A stretch of 64,000 bases of DNA from Streptomyces sp. B21-083. Lineage in GTDB: Bacteria > Actinomycetota > Actinomycetes > Streptomycetales > Streptomycetaceae. The position numbers were made by a program, and so were the translations under genes. This document shows, piece by piece, positions 8,936 to 17,417 of this stretch (the stretch's first letter is position 1; the number at the start of each line of letters is the position of its first letter). The notes below the pieces were generated by a model that searched no databases, had not been told where the DNA came from, and worked only from the letters and a program-made list of their open reading frames with translations. The stretch is taken from positions 2,046,001-2,110,000 of the forward strand of contig NZ_JARUND010000002.1 of NCBI RefSeq assembly GCF_036898825.1, in the 5' to 3' direction.

Positions 8936-8962
8936 TCCCGCCCCCGGAAACCAGGGGCGGGA
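8936..8962 (-). terminator. Rho-independent terminator after the sprD-like gene
   Basis: Perfect 9-bp inverted repeat TCCCGCCCC / GGGGCGGGA with a 9-nt loop, followed on the minus strand by ATTTCG. It sits 61 bp past the protease stop codon, so it most likely ends that transcript. Confidence 0.65.
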
Positions 8963-9022
8963 CCGTCCCGGACCGATCAACCCGGGAGAGGGGCGGCGCG
9001 TGAAGGACGCGCGGGAAAGGGG

Positions 9023-10102
9023 TCAGCCGATCTGCGTACCGGTGGCCGACAGTGCTTCCGTGACCGGTTGGAAGAAGGTCTCCCCGCCCGAGCCGCAGTC
9101 GCCGCTGCCGCCGGAGGTGAGACCGATCGCGCTGCTGCCCGAGAAGAGCGAGCCGCCGCTGTCGCCGGGCTCGGCGCAGACGTCGGTCTGGATGAGCCCG
9201 TTGACGATGTCGCCGTTGCCGTAGTTCACGGTCGCGTTCAGACCGGTGACCGTGCCGGAGTGCACCTGGGTCGTGGAGCCGCTGCGGGTCACCGACTGGC
9301 CGACGGTGGCCGAGGCGGCGCCGGTGATCCGCTGGGAGCTGCCGTTGTAGAGGTTGACCTGACTCGGGTGGGCGACATCGGCCGTGTACTTGACCAGGCC
9401 GTAGTCGTTGCCGGGGAAGCTGGACGACTCGTTCTGGCCGATCACGCCGGACGAGTCGGACCACGTCGAGATCGACTCGGTGCAGTGCCCGGCGGTCAGG
9501 AAGTACGACTCGCCGCCCTTGACCACGTTGAAGCCGAGCGAGCAGCGGCCCCCGCTGCCGGTGATCGCGTCGCCGCCCGCGACGAAGGTCCTGAACTCCC
9601 CCTTCGTACGCTTGAGTTCGGCCGTGCCGCCGAGACCGTCGACGACCTTGGTGAGTTTGCTCCACTCGGCCGCCGAGACCGTGCGGTCGGCGGTGACGAC
9701 GACCTTGTTGGCCGTCGGGTCGACCGCCCACGAGGTGCCGGGGATGGTCGCGTCCTGCTTCAGGGTCGTACGGGCGCTGTCGAGTTCGGCGACGGAGTTC
9801 TCGACGATCCGGGCCCGGGCGCCGGCCGACTCGACGGTCCGGGCCGCCATTTCGTCGAGCACGTTGACGACGAGGTTCTTCGTCTTCGCGTCGTAATACG
9901 CTCCCGCGACGTCGGCGCCGAGGTCCTTGCCGAGTATCGAGGCGATCTTTCCGGCCGCCGGGACCGAAAGGACCCTGGGTTCAGCGGTCTTGGTGACCTC
10001 GCTCGCGTTCGCACTCTGGAAGGTCACTCCCGCGGCGACGAGTGCGGTGATGCCCGCACCTACCACGGTGGCGCGGCGCCCTGATATGCGTCGGTGCTTC
10101 AA
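9023..10102 (-). CDS. sprD: Streptogrisin D-like secreted serine protease (S1E)
   Basis: I start this gene at TTG 10102, seven bases after AGGAGG; a longer frame to 10198 has no ribosome site. The 359-residue precursor has a signal peptide (to about ANAS, 34), an alpha-lytic protease-type propeptide, and a mature chymotrypsin-fold domain from about VAGGDAIT. The triad is His in LTAGHC, Asp in NDYGLVKY and Ser in CAEPGDSGG. The mature part ([19 protein letters not shown], ending FFQPVTEAL) closely resembles S. griseus SGPD as I remember it. It digests extracellular protein and is autoprocessed. It is transcribed alone, with a terminator at 8936. Confidence 0.88.
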   Translation of the reverse strand: MKHRRISGRRATVVGAGITALVAAGVTFQSANASEVTKTAEPRVLSVPAAGKIASILGKDLGADVAGAYYDAKTKNLVVNVLDEMAARTVESAGARARIVENSVAELDSARTTLKQDATIPGTSWAVDPTANKVVVTADRTVSAAEWSKLTKVVDGLGGTAELKRTKGEFRTFVAGGDAITGSGGRCSLGFNVVKGGESYFLTAGHCTESISTWSDSSGVIGQNESSSFPGNDYGLVKYTADVAHPSQVNLYNGSSQRITGAASATVGQSVTRSGSTTQVHSGTVTGLNATVNYGNGDIVNGLIQTDVCAEPGDSGGSLFSGSSAIGLTSGGSGDCGSGGETFFQPVTEALSATGTQIG

Positions 10103-10349
10103 CTTGCGTCCTCCTGTGGGGGGTTCGGCCGGGAGGTTGTGGGGACCTCCTTGTGCCGGTTGGACGCCACCCACTATTCCGAGACGTTCGGGGAGCACAC
10201 AAGGTCGACTTCAGGACGCGCGTAGACAAACGGGCGTGCGCCCCCACCCGCCAGCCCGCCTTGACGGTCCACGGTCATTTCACAGTTGCTTCACGCGAAT
10301 TCGCACTGCAAACACTACGAGTGAGTAAGGAGTGGGCAGACCGTGAGGT

Positions 10350-11339
10350 CTAGTCCTGTCTTGAATTCGCCCTATCGGGACCCAACTCCAACAGGGACGC
10401 GGCGGAAGGTAGTTGCTCCCGCACCGATTGCTCAGAAGACCCGGACGGCTCGGACAGCTCAGACGGCTCGGACGGATCGGATGGCCCGGACGGCTCAGCG
10501 ATCTCCCGCCTCACCCCGTCCTGTGGCGCACGCGCCACCTGCGCCGGCTCCACCGGGGGCACGCCCGGCGGCGGCTGCTGGCTCTGGGCCCGTTCGAGGA
10601 AGCGGAGCAGTTCCACCGGGAAGGGCAGGACGAGTGTGGAGTTCTTCTCGGCCGCGACCGCCACCACCGTCTGGAGGAGCCGGAGTTGGAGTGCTGCGGG
10701 CTGCTCGGACATCACTCCGGCGGCTTCCGCGAGCTTCTTCGAGGCCTGCAACTCGGCGTCCGCGTTGATGATCCGAGCCCGGCGTTCCCGGTCGGCCTCG
10801 GCCTGCCGGGCCATCGAGCGCTTCATGGTCTCCGGCAGTGACACGTCCTTGATCTCGACCCGGTCGATCTGCACGCCCCATCCCATGGCCGGGCTGTCGA
10901 TCATCAGCTCCAGCCCCTGGTTGAGCTGCTCCCGGTTGGACAGGAGATCGTCCAGGTCGCTCTTGCCGATGATGGAGCGCAGCGAGGTCTGCGCCATCTG
11001 CGAGACCGCGAACCGGTAGTCCTCGACCTGGATGATCGCCTCGGCCGCGTCGACCACCTTGAAGTAGACGACAGCGTCCACGCGCACGGTCACGTTGTCC
11101 CGGGTGATGCCCTCCTGGGCCGGGATCGGCAGGGTGACGATCTGCATGTTGACTTTGCGGATCTTGTCCACGAAGGGCACGATCACGGTGAACCCGGGCC
11201 CGCGCACACTCGACGTGAGGCGCCCGAGCCGGAACACCACACCTCGCTCGTACTGTTTGACGACCCGCGCCGCAGCAGCCGCATACAGCACTCCGGCGGA
11301 CGCGACAGCGACTCCCGCCGTCACCAGCTCCTCGACCAT
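10350..11339 (-). CDS. Slipin / SPFH (band 7) membrane protein
   Basis: A 329-residue protein with one N-terminal membrane segment (about 5-24) followed by the stomatin-type SPFH domain (YERGVVFRLGRL, GPGFTVIVPFVDKIRKVNMQ, ITRDNVTVRVDAVVYFKV) and a coiled-coil region rich in Ala, Glu and Arg (MARQAEADRERRARIINADAE). The last 80 residues are a disordered tail of Pro, Ser and Glu with repeated SEPS-like units, longer than in most slipins. Bacterial slipins scaffold membrane microdomains and often pair with an NfeD partner; none is adjacent here. It lies between two secreted proteases and may be its own unit. A GGGGG ribosome site precedes the ATG. Confidence 0.88.
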   Translation of the reverse strand: MVEELVTAGVAVASAGVLYAAAAARVVKQYERGVVFRLGRLTSSVRGPGFTVIVPFVDKIRKVNMQIVTLPIPAQEGITRDNVTVRVDAVVYFKVVDAAEAIIQVEDYRFAVSQMAQTSLRSIIGKSDLDDLLSNREQLNQGLELMIDSPAMGWGVQIDRVEIKDVSLPETMKRSMARQAEADRERRARIINADAELQASKKLAEAAGVMSEQPAALQLRLLQTVVAVAAEKNSTLVLPFPVELLRFLERAQSQQPPPGVPPVEPAQVARAPQDGVRREIAEPSGPSDPSEPSELSEPSGSSEQSVREQLPSAASLLELGPDRANSRQD

Positions 11340-11422
11340 GCCGGCCCCCAGAGTCCGAAGTGGGCGTACGCAGGGGAGACTTTCCTGTACTTCGAAGGTA
11401 ACTCCGCCAGGCGGACAAGGGC

Positions 11423-11460
11423 GAGCCCCCGCACGCGGAGGAGCTCGCGTACGGGGGCTC
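11423..11460 (-). terminator. Long hairpin between the sprB-like gene and the slipin
   Basis: Perfect 9-bp outer arms GAGCCCCCG / CGGGGGCTC enclose a second complementary pair (ACGCG / CGCGT). It lies 63 bp past the protease stop. There is only a weak pyrimidine tract after it, so termination efficiency is uncertain. Confidence 0.6.
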
Positions 11461-11522
11461 TCCTGCTGCTGCCGGCTGCAGGGTCAGGTCGTGCGGAAAC
11501 CGATGGTGCCTTGGAGTGAGCC

Positions 11523-12431
11523 CTAGAAGACGCTGACGCCGTAGGCGCTCAGGGCCTCCGTGACGGGCTGGAAGAAGGTCGTACCACCGGAGGAGCAGTT
11601 GCCACTGCCTCCCGAGGTCAGACCGTAGGCGACGCCGCTGTTGGAGTAGAGCGGGCCACCGGAGTCGCCGGGCTCGGCGCAGACCGTGGTCTGGATCATG
11701 CCGTAGACGACGTCGCCGCCGCCGTAGTTGACGGTCGCGTTCAGCGCGGTGACCCGGCCGCTGTGGATGCCGGTGGTGGAGCCGCGACGGTAGACCGTGG
11801 TGTTCACGGACGGGGTGGCGGCGCTGGTGATGTCGACGCTGCCGACGGTGCCCGAGATCGAGCTCGTGGGGTAACTGCTCGCGTACTTGACGATCCCGTA
11901 GTCGTTCGTCGGGAAGCTGGAGCCCGAGGTCGCGCCGAGCAGCGTCGTACGAGCGGAGTTGGACCACCAGTTGCCCGCGCCGTCGGTGCAGTGGCCGGCG
12001 GTCAGGAAGTAGTAGGTGGAGCCGCTACGGACGTTGAAGCCCAGGGAGCAGCGCCAGCTACTCGCATAGATGGCGTCGCCGCCGGAGATCAGTTTGCTGA
12101 ACTTGCCCGGGGTCCTCTTGATGGTGATGGCGTCGGCGGTGCTGCCCGCCTGCTGCTTGATCTTCGCGATCTCCGCCTTGGAGACCGTGCTGTCGGCGGT
12201 GACGACAACGCGGTTCGTCCTGGCGTCGACGGCCCAGGCGGTGCCCGGGACATCGGCCTTGAGCACCGAGCCGCTCGCCTTGGTGAGCTGGGCGGTGCTG
12301 AAGGTGGTGACGTCGGCGGCTGTCGCGTTGGGGATGGCGATGGCGGCCGCGGCCACGAGTCCGGTGCTGACGGCGATCAGCCGGGTCCGTCTCGTGATGC
12401 CACTGCGGGGGGTGGTGCGCTTGATCCTCAC
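11523..12431 (-). CDS. sprB: Streptogrisin B-like secreted serine protease (S1E)
   Basis: GTG 12431 is chosen because GGAGG stands eight bases upstream; the longer frame to 12617 has no ribosome site. The 302-residue precursor has a signal peptide (about 1-38), a propeptide shorter than that of the sprD-like neighbour, and a mature enzyme starting near ISGGDAIY. Triad motifs are [14 protein letters not shown] and CAEPGDSGG. The mature sequence ([32 protein letters not shown], ending [11 protein letters not shown]) is nearly that of S. griseus SGPB from memory. It is the second such protease within 3 kb, reading the same way but with its own promoter region. A perfect inverted repeat at 12601-12637 lies upstream. 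Confidence 0.9.
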   Translation of the reverse strand: MRIKRTTPRSGITRRTRLIAVSTGLVAAAAIAIPNATAADVTTFSTAQLTKASGSVLKADVPGTAWAVDARTNRVVVTADSTVSKAEIAKIKQQAGSTADAITIKRTPGKFSKLISGGDAIYASSWRCSLGFNVRSGSTYYFLTAGHCTDGAGNWWSNSARTTLLGATSGSSFPTNDYGIVKYASSYPTSSISGTVGSVDITSAATPSVNTTVYRRGSTTGIHSGRVTALNATVNYGGGDVVYGMIQTTVCAEPGDSGGPLYSNSGVAYGLTSGGSGNCSSGGTTFFQPVTEALSAYGVSVF

Positions 12432-12600
12432 TTGTCGTTCCTCCACATGGGAAGTCGGGGGCCCGCGTGGGGTCGGGGCCCGTGAGGCGCAGTCGGAGCC
12501 GTTCTGCCCGGATTCCGGACATGCTGTGACCCTGACAAGCGCTGGGTGGGAGTATTCGGCCGTTCGACCGGTCGACGCAAGGGCGCCTTTCGGCCTCGCA

Positions 12601-12637
12601 TTGATCAACTCCCGCATGAACTACAGGAGTTGATCAA
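12601..12637. promoter_or_regulatory. Perfect 12-bp inverted repeat upstream of the sprB-like gene
   Basis: TTGATCAACTCC at 12601-12612 is mirrored exactly at 12626-12637 across a 13-nt spacer. Each arm also contains the self-palindrome TTGATCAA. It lies about 170 bp before the protease start and 61 bp after the DUF1684 stop, so it may be an operator for the protease, or a hairpin ending the DUF1684 transcript; no T-run supports the latter. Confidence 0.5.
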
Positions 12638-12697
12638 GGGACTCGCTGGTCAGCGTTCCGGAGGAACTGGGTAGGAACCTGGTAAGAATTCGGTGTT

Positions 12698-13480
12698 CTA
12701 GCGGAGATCGCGCTCCCCTGCGGCTATGGCGACGCCCAGCGTATTCCCCGGCGGGGGAAAGGGGCAGACGAAATGGTCGGCGAACGCGCACGGTGGAAGC
12801 AGGCTCCGATTGAAGTCCACCGTTGTGCGCCCCTCGGCGTCCGGGGCCGCGGGGCGCAGGAATCGGAAGCGGTAACTGCCGTCGCCGCTGGTGGAGTCGG
12901 CGAAGACGGCCCACAGTGTGCCGTCCTCCTCGACCGCCACACGCAGCGTCAGCTCCTGCTCGTCGATAGTGAACGTCAGTTCACCGCCGAGCCCGAGCCC
13001 GCGCTCCCGCCCGTCCGCGTTCGCGACGCGCACGGTCCGCCGCCCGTCGTACGGCGTGAACCTGCCGGGCACCGACCAGCGCGGGTCGTACGGAGTCGCC
13101 TCGACGCCCTTGAACGCCGTACGCGTCTCGGCGGCGGGGTCGAAGTCGCGTACGCCCCAGCTGCCCTCGCGCACCAGTACGACCAGGCGTCGGTCGCCGA
13201 GACCGACCCGGGCCGCGCCCGCCGGACCGGCGTCGGCGGCCAGCCGGACCTTCCCGGCGAAGGGCTCGCCGTCGAGCGTCAGCCCGTCCGTGGCCCCGGC
13301 GTCCAGGACGATCCCGTCGGCGTCGGCCGTCCAGCGGCCGGGGACGGACGGAAGCCGACCGCCCGGAAAGTCCTCGATCCAGTGCGTACCGACGAGTGCG
13401 AGGGGCCCGTAGGGCGCCGACACCGTCTCGACGCGCCGTTCGTGCCACCTCTGCCACGCCTCGGACACGTCCGCCGTCAT
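12698..13480 (-). CDS. DUF1684 domain protein
   Basis: A 260-residue soluble protein from ATG 13480 (GGAG 8-11 bases upstream). The family signature is present: EAWQRWHERRVETVSAPYG at the N-terminus, LVGTHWIEDF, YDPRWSVPGRFTPYDG, and the C-terminal DFNRSLLPPCAFADHFVCPFPPPGNTL with its conserved Cys, His and Cys. DUF1684 proteins are about 200-270 aa, cytoplasmic and of unknown function. The conserved His and Cys near the end suggest a metal or active site, but that is only a guess. It stands alone between the sprB-like protease and the monooxygenase at 13725. Confidence 0.85.
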   Translation of the reverse strand: MTADVSEAWQRWHERRVETVSAPYGPLALVGTHWIEDFPGGRLPSVPGRWTADADGIVLDAGATDGLTLDGEPFAGKVRLAADAGPAGAARVGLGDRRLVVLVREGSWGVRDFDPAAETRTAFKGVEATPYDPRWSVPGRFTPYDGRRTVRVANADGRERGLGLGGELTFTIDEQELTLRVAVEEDGTLWAVFADSTSGDGSYRFRFLRPAAPDAEGRTTVDFNRSLLPPCAFADHFVCPFPPPGNTLGVAIAAGERDLR

Positions 13481-13637
13481 GAACTCACTCCAGCTCACTC
13501 CCTGGAAACACTCCGTGCGCCGCCTCCGGCCCACGTCCCGGACCACGCGTTCCGTGCGCGGCCGGTACACAACCTGTATGTCATCTTTATCGGTGCGACG
13601 CCCTGTCAGCCCGTCCATACGGGTCTCGCAGCACGAG

Positions 13638-13701
13638 GCACGAGTACAAGGCATGAGTACAAGGGCGCGAGTGCAAGGCGCGGGTAGAGGCACGAGCGCA
13701 G
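13638..13701. repeat. Five imperfect 12-14 bp tandem repeats
   Basis: Units start at 13638, 13651, 13664, 13678 and 13690, with best form GCACGAGTACAAG; the first two differ at one base and later units decay. The tract lies in the 244-bp gap between DUF1684 and the LLM gene. It may be slippage-derived or a multi-site operator. Confidence 0.6.
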
Positions 13702-13724
13702 GTCCGCGCCCGGTGCCCGTACGG

Positions 13725-14831
13725 TCATGACGCTCCCCCGGCGCTCACGACCCGCCCGGCGCACTGCTTGACCGGCGGGGCCAGCCCCAGGTGCTCCCGG
13801 AGGGTGCTGCCCGGATAGAAGGTACGGAACAGGCTCCGGTGCTGGAGCAGCGCCACCGTGCCGTTGACGAGGCGCTCCAGGTCGCGGCGCGGCTCGGCGG
13901 GCACGAGGTGGAAGCCGTCGACGGCGCCGGACGCGTGCCAGGCGGTGATCAGTTCGGCGAGGTCGACTGGTCCGCCCCGGTACAGCGGGCCGTGCGCACT
14001 CGGCCGGGGGCCACCGCCCCCGTGCCCCGGCTCGGCCGCGTACTCGCCGCCGCCCAGGTCGACGACAAGGCTCGCGAGGACCCTCAACTCGTCCGGGTCA
14101 CGTCCCAAGTCCTTTGCGGTAAGCCTCAGTTCGTCCCGAACGGCATCCGCCTGCGCGGCGCTCACCGCCCGGACGAGCACCACGTCGGCGTACTGGGCCG
14201 CGAGTTGCCGAGTCTGCCCCTCGGTGGCGTCGACGACATGGACGGGGTGCCCCTGGGACGGCCTCGGAGCGGCGGAAGGGTCCGTGACGGAGAAGGTGGC
14301 GCTCTCGAACTCGATGTGGTGCGGCTTGCCTTCGCCGACGAAACGGCCGGTCGCCAGGTCCCGTGTCTTGGCGTCACCCTCCTTGCCGTCCGGCGGTGCG
14401 CCCCCGGGAGCGGCGCGGCGGCGCCCGAAAAGCCGGGCCGCGACCTCGGCCTCGTTCTCGGCCCCGTCCCCGGCCTCGTTCTCGTTCCCGGTCGCGTGCA
14501 CGTCGAGCTGCCGGCCGGCCCGGCCGCCGCTGACCCGGTCGAGGGTCGCCAGGGCCGCCCGGGCATGGAAGGGCTCGGCGTACGTGGTGGTCCCGGTGGC
14601 CACCAGACCGATCCGCGCGGTGGCGGGCGCGATCCGGGCGAGCATGCCGAGCGCGTCAGGACCGGGGTGCGCGAAGGAGTCGCCGAGCGTCACGAAGTCG
14701 AGGCCGCCGCTCTCGGCGAGCCGCGCCGCCTCGACGTACAGGTCGGCGTCGGGCAGGGCCTGCCGTCCGGCCACGGACTGATCGACGGCGGCGGCCAGGT
14801 GCAGCAGCCCCCGGCCGTGCGTTGAGGTCAT
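13725..14831 (-). CDS. LLM-class flavin-dependent monooxygenase
   Basis: A 368-residue member of the bacterial luciferase-like TIM-barrel family, nearest the NtaA/SnaA/DszA branch that uses FMNH2 from a separate reductase. Visible blocks are GLDFVTLGDSFAHPGPDALGMLARIAPATARIGL, EPFHARAALATLDRVSGGRAG and VHVVDATEGQTRQLAAQYADVVLV. The segment after SGGRAG is rich in Asn, Glu and Gly and seems to have drifted from the usual NxVTS-type motif, so activity should not be assumed. Members of this branch often oxidise sulfonates or other organosulfur compounds. It lies 57 bp after the FAD gene at 14889 and is probably cotranscribed with it. Confidence 0.82.
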   Translation of the reverse strand: MTSTHGRGLLHLAAAVDQSVAGRQALPDADLYVEAARLAESGGLDFVTLGDSFAHPGPDALGMLARIAPATARIGLVATGTTTYAEPFHARAALATLDRVSGGRAGRQLDVHATGNENEAGDGAENEAEVAARLFGRRRAAPGGAPPDGKEGDAKTRDLATGRFVGEGKPHHIEFESATFSVTDPSAAPRPSQGHPVHVVDATEGQTRQLAAQYADVVLVRAVSAAQADAVRDELRLTAKDLGRDPDELRVLASLVVDLGGGEYAAEPGHGGGGPRPSAHGPLYRGGPVDLAELITAWHASGAVDGFHLVPAEPRRDLERLVNGTVALLQHRSLFRTFYPGSTLREHLGLAPPVKQCAGRVVSAGGAS

Positions 14832-14888
14832 GAGGATGAACCTTTCGTCGGTGCGTCACAGCACCCGCGTAACAAGCAGAGGGAGGCC

Positions 14889-16988
14889 TCATGCGGCAGT
14901 GCCGTGATCGGCCACCGGTTCGGCACCGCGCTCGGCATTGAGGGCGTCACTGAGCTCGTCAGCGCGCCCGTCCCCGACCCGCTCAGCACCACACCCGACA
15001 CCACGCACATCACCGTGCCCGGCACCACGCCCGTCCCCGACGCGCTCAGCACCACGCCCGTCCCCGTGCCGGACACCACGCCCGTCCCCCACGCGCTCAG
15101 CACCACACCCGGCACCGTGCCGGACACCACGCCCGTCCCCCACGCGCTCAGCACCACACCCGGCACCACGCACGTCACCGTAACCGGCATCACGCACGTC
15201 GTCGCGCTTGTGCCGGGCGAGCGTCCGTAGAAAGGCCAGTGCGGCGCGCGCGGTCGCGTCGTTCTGCCGGAACGCGGGTCCGCCGGTGCGCGGTCGGGTG
15301 AACGCTCCGGAGCCCCGCGCCTCCGTGTGCGGCCCGAGCGCGAAGCGCCGTGGGTGCGGCCGGCCGTCCCGGTCCAGGAGCCGCCCGTCACCGCGGTCCA
15401 CGGCGAGCAGCCCCTCGGCGGTCACGCCGACGCCGTCGTCGTACAACGCGCGCAGCAGGGTGTCGCGGGCCCGCTCCAGCGTGGGTTCCGGCAGCCGCGC
15501 CTCGACAAGCGCGCGGGCCTCCACCGAAGCACCGGGCACACTGGCACCCCCCGCCCGGAACACCCCGTCCTCGGCGGTGACGGTCACCTCGGCGCCGAGG
15601 AAGTTGAGGAGTCCGGCCCGGGACAGCGCGAGCAACTGCCGCAGCCGGGGTCCGGGCGGCCCGGAGGCGAGACAGCTGAAGTAGCCGTGCCACCAGGCGC
15701 CGATGTCCCCGAGCCGCACCAGTCGCCCGTAGACGGAGAGCAGCCCGAGAAAGACAGCCAGATCCGGGCTGTACGAGGGATCATGACGCCGCGTCAGATC
15801 GTCTCGGATGTAACCCCGCAGCCCCTCTTGAAGCGCTTCGTACGACGGATACCGCACCCCCTCCAGCGGCCGGTCGAGGGCGCCGAGGTCGAGCCGGTCG
15901 GCCGGATCGGGCACGGTGGAGGAGACCAGCACCTCCCGCTCCGCCGGGTCCGCGGCGGCGTACTTCTCCTCGAAGTCCGCCCAGGTGCCGCCGGTGCGCT
16001 CCGGGTGGACGGTGAACAGCCGGTGGTAGTGCGCGAATCCCAACTCCTTCTCCACCAGCGGCCACACGTCCCGCCGGAAGTCGAAGCCGTCCGGCCGCGC
16101 GAGCAGGGCGTCCACCTCCCCCGGCCCGAAGAACCGTGGCAGGGGCGGCCGTTCACCGGTCCACTCGTAGTCGATCTTCGAGTGGTACGGCACCCCGCGC
16201 CGAGAGCCGACGTACAGCACCGGCTCACGCCCGGACGGCAGATAGGTCAACTCCCCCTCGCCGCTGCCGGGATCGCTCCCGGAGTTCTCCTCGAAGCGCC
16301 CGCCGCGCCCCTCCGTGAGCAGCACCATCAGGTCGACGAAGGCCAGCCCGAAACCCCGCACGAGGACAGGCTCACCGGCCCGTAGTGCGGACAGGTCACT
16401 GTCGGCGGTGAAGTCGGGCGGCAGATGGATGAGCCCGTTGGCCCGCGCGTACGTAGCCAACTCACGCTGCTCGTCGTCGAGTTCGGCGTCGAGATGGCCG
16501 AGCGTCAGCACGACGAGGTCGGCGAGCAACGGCCGGGCACGCCCCTCAAGCCACACCCGCTGGCGCCCCTCGCGCGGCCCGGCGACCCGCAGGGCGCGCC
16601 CGACGTGGTGCTGGACGCGGATGCCGGGCGGCAGGGCGGCCACCGTGTCCTCGTACACCCAGTTCAGGTAGGCGCCGAGGCGTTGGCGGTCCGAGAAGAC
16701 GCGGCCGTCGATGTCCGCCCACTCGTGCAACGTGGGCCCCGGGCGCACCGGGCCCGCCATGGCCACCGTCTCGTCGGTGAACATGGTGACGTCCTGGGCC
16801 TGCGAGTTCATCCACAGCAGCGGGGACTGCTCCTGGCGCCAGATACGGCCGGCGCCCGGCGGATGGGGGTCGACGAGATGGATGTCGAGGCCCGAATCCC
16901 CGTACAGCTCGGGGGCGTTGGCGGCGATCCGCTCCAGTACACCGGTCCCCCGCGGACCGGCCCCCACGATGACGAGCACAGGCCTCAT
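14889..16988 (-). CDS. FAD/NAD(P)-binding protein with a repeat-rich tail
   Basis: I start at ATG 16988 (GGAG nine bases upstream), giving 699 residues. The N-terminus VLVIVGAGPRGTGVLERIAANAP is the dinucleotide-binding fold of the NAD_binding_9 family, followed by HPPGAGRIWRQEQSPLLWMNSQAQDVTMFTDE and a central GEPVLVRGFGLAFVDLMVLLTEGRGG block. The core ends near residue 590 (GGPAFRQNDATARAALAFLRTLARHKRDD). The last 100 residues are degenerate repeats of GCGAERVGDGRGVRH-like units from a 51-bp DNA repeat, unlike the family and probably disordered. With the LLM gene downstream it forms a likely two-component flavin oxidation unit, perhaps for sulfur compounds given the cysteine leader at 17346. 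Confidence 0.8.
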   Translation of the reverse strand: MRPVLVIVGAGPRGTGVLERIAANAPELYGDSGLDIHLVDPHPPGAGRIWRQEQSPLLWMNSQAQDVTMFTDETVAMAGPVRPGPTLHEWADIDGRVFSDRQRLGAYLNWVYEDTVAALPPGIRVQHHVGRALRVAGPREGRQRVWLEGRARPLLADLVVLTLGHLDAELDDEQRELATYARANGLIHLPPDFTADSDLSALRAGEPVLVRGFGLAFVDLMVLLTEGRGGRFEENSGSDPGSGEGELTYLPSGREPVLYVGSRRGVPYHSKIDYEWTGERPPLPRFFGPGEVDALLARPDGFDFRRDVWPLVEKELGFAHYHRLFTVHPERTGGTWADFEEKYAAADPAEREVLVSSTVPDPADRLDLGALDRPLEGVRYPSYEALQEGLRGYIRDDLTRRHDPSYSPDLAVFLGLLSVYGRLVRLGDIGAWWHGYFSCLASGPPGPRLRQLLALSRAGLLNFLGAEVTVTAEDGVFRAGGASVPGASVEARALVEARLPEPTLERARDTLLRALYDDGVGVTAEGLLAVDRGDGRLLDRDGRPHPRRFALGPHTEARGSGAFTRPRTGGPAFRQNDATARAALAFLRTLARHKRDDVRDAGYGDVRGAGCGAERVGDGRGVRHGAGCGAERVGDGRGVRHGDGRGAERVGDGRGAGHGDVRGVGCGAERVGDGRADELSDALNAERGAEPVADHGTAA
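14965..15200. repeat. Degenerate 51-bp direct repeats inside the FAD gene
   Basis: The block GCTCAGCACCAC recurs at 14981, 15044, 15095 and 15146, giving spacings of 63, 51 and 51 bp; flanking CACGCCCGTCCCC and GTGCCGGACACC blocks repeat with it. Spacings are all multiples of 3, so the reading frame is kept while the tail length can vary. Confidence 0.75.
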
Positions 16989-17345
16989 CGCACACGCTCC
17001 GACCTGTGCGTGTGCGTGCCGTGCGGTTGTTCCAGGTATGCGGAGGCGGATGGGAGTGGGGGTGGGGGTGGGGCCGACTCGGCCAGGGTGTGCGAGGACA
17101 TGGGAAGGCTCCGTGACGCGATGGGTCGAACACGGTGACGCCTTCACACGGGGGTCGCAGGGCGCGCGGTACGGCGCACATGACAGCAGTACGACGTACA
17201 GGGCGCGCGATACGGCCGAGCCCCTCAGCAGGGCCGTCCACCGACTCTACGGCGACGTTTCCCCTCACTGTCAAGGGTGTCCGAAGTGTGAGCACTTCGT
17301 CTCACGTCGGTTGACGCCACACCGGATGCCTGTTCCACTTGCCCC
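16989..17345. other. Divergent promoter region of the FAD gene and the leader peptide
   Basis: This 357-bp gap should hold the leftward FAD-LLM promoter and the rightward leader promoter. For the latter, TTGACG (17311-17316), an 18-bp spacer and CCACTT (17335-17340) would start RNA at about the leader ATG, with no ribosome site, as in leaderless mRNAs. A G-rich purine tract (17056-17078) is notable. No gene seen. Confidence 0.45.
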
Positions 17346-17417
17346 ATGCATCCACAGCAGTGGCTGGTCAAACGCTCCCACATCGACCTCGGTCGAGTGT
17401 GGTCCTCCTCCTGTTGA
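17346..17417 (+). CDS. Cysteine-responsive leader peptide, 23 aa
   Basis: ATG 17346 opens 23 codons ending ...RSHIDLGRVWSSSC then TGA. The HIDLGRV-x-S-x-C pattern with a terminal Cys is the hallmark of the short actinobacterial leader peptides found ahead of sulfur assimilation and organosulfur uptake genes, where ribosome stalling at Cys codons controls an attenuator. A strong hairpin with a T-run begins 13 bp after the stop. No sulfur gene follows on this strand: the next rightward gene is sepF, 546 bp away. The divergent FAD and LLM genes are the only plausible sulfur partners. Peptide identity is secure from the motif; its target is unknown. Confidence 0.8.
   Translation: MHPQQWLVKRSHIDLGRVWSSSC

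Larger units (their letters stand above)
8702..9022. other. Intergenic region between dnaE2 and the sprD-like protease
   Basis: This 321-bp gap holds the dnaE2 promoter region with its LexA-like box (8775-8790) and, at the far side, the protease terminator (8936-8962). Nothing in the remaining sequence looks coding. Confidence 0.6.

Noticed and set aside
9023..12431. Tandem duplication of one protease gene
   Set aside because: The two streptogrisins have different propeptides and mature sequences close to SGPD and SGPB respectively, and a slipin lies between, so they are old paralogues rather than a recent duplicate.
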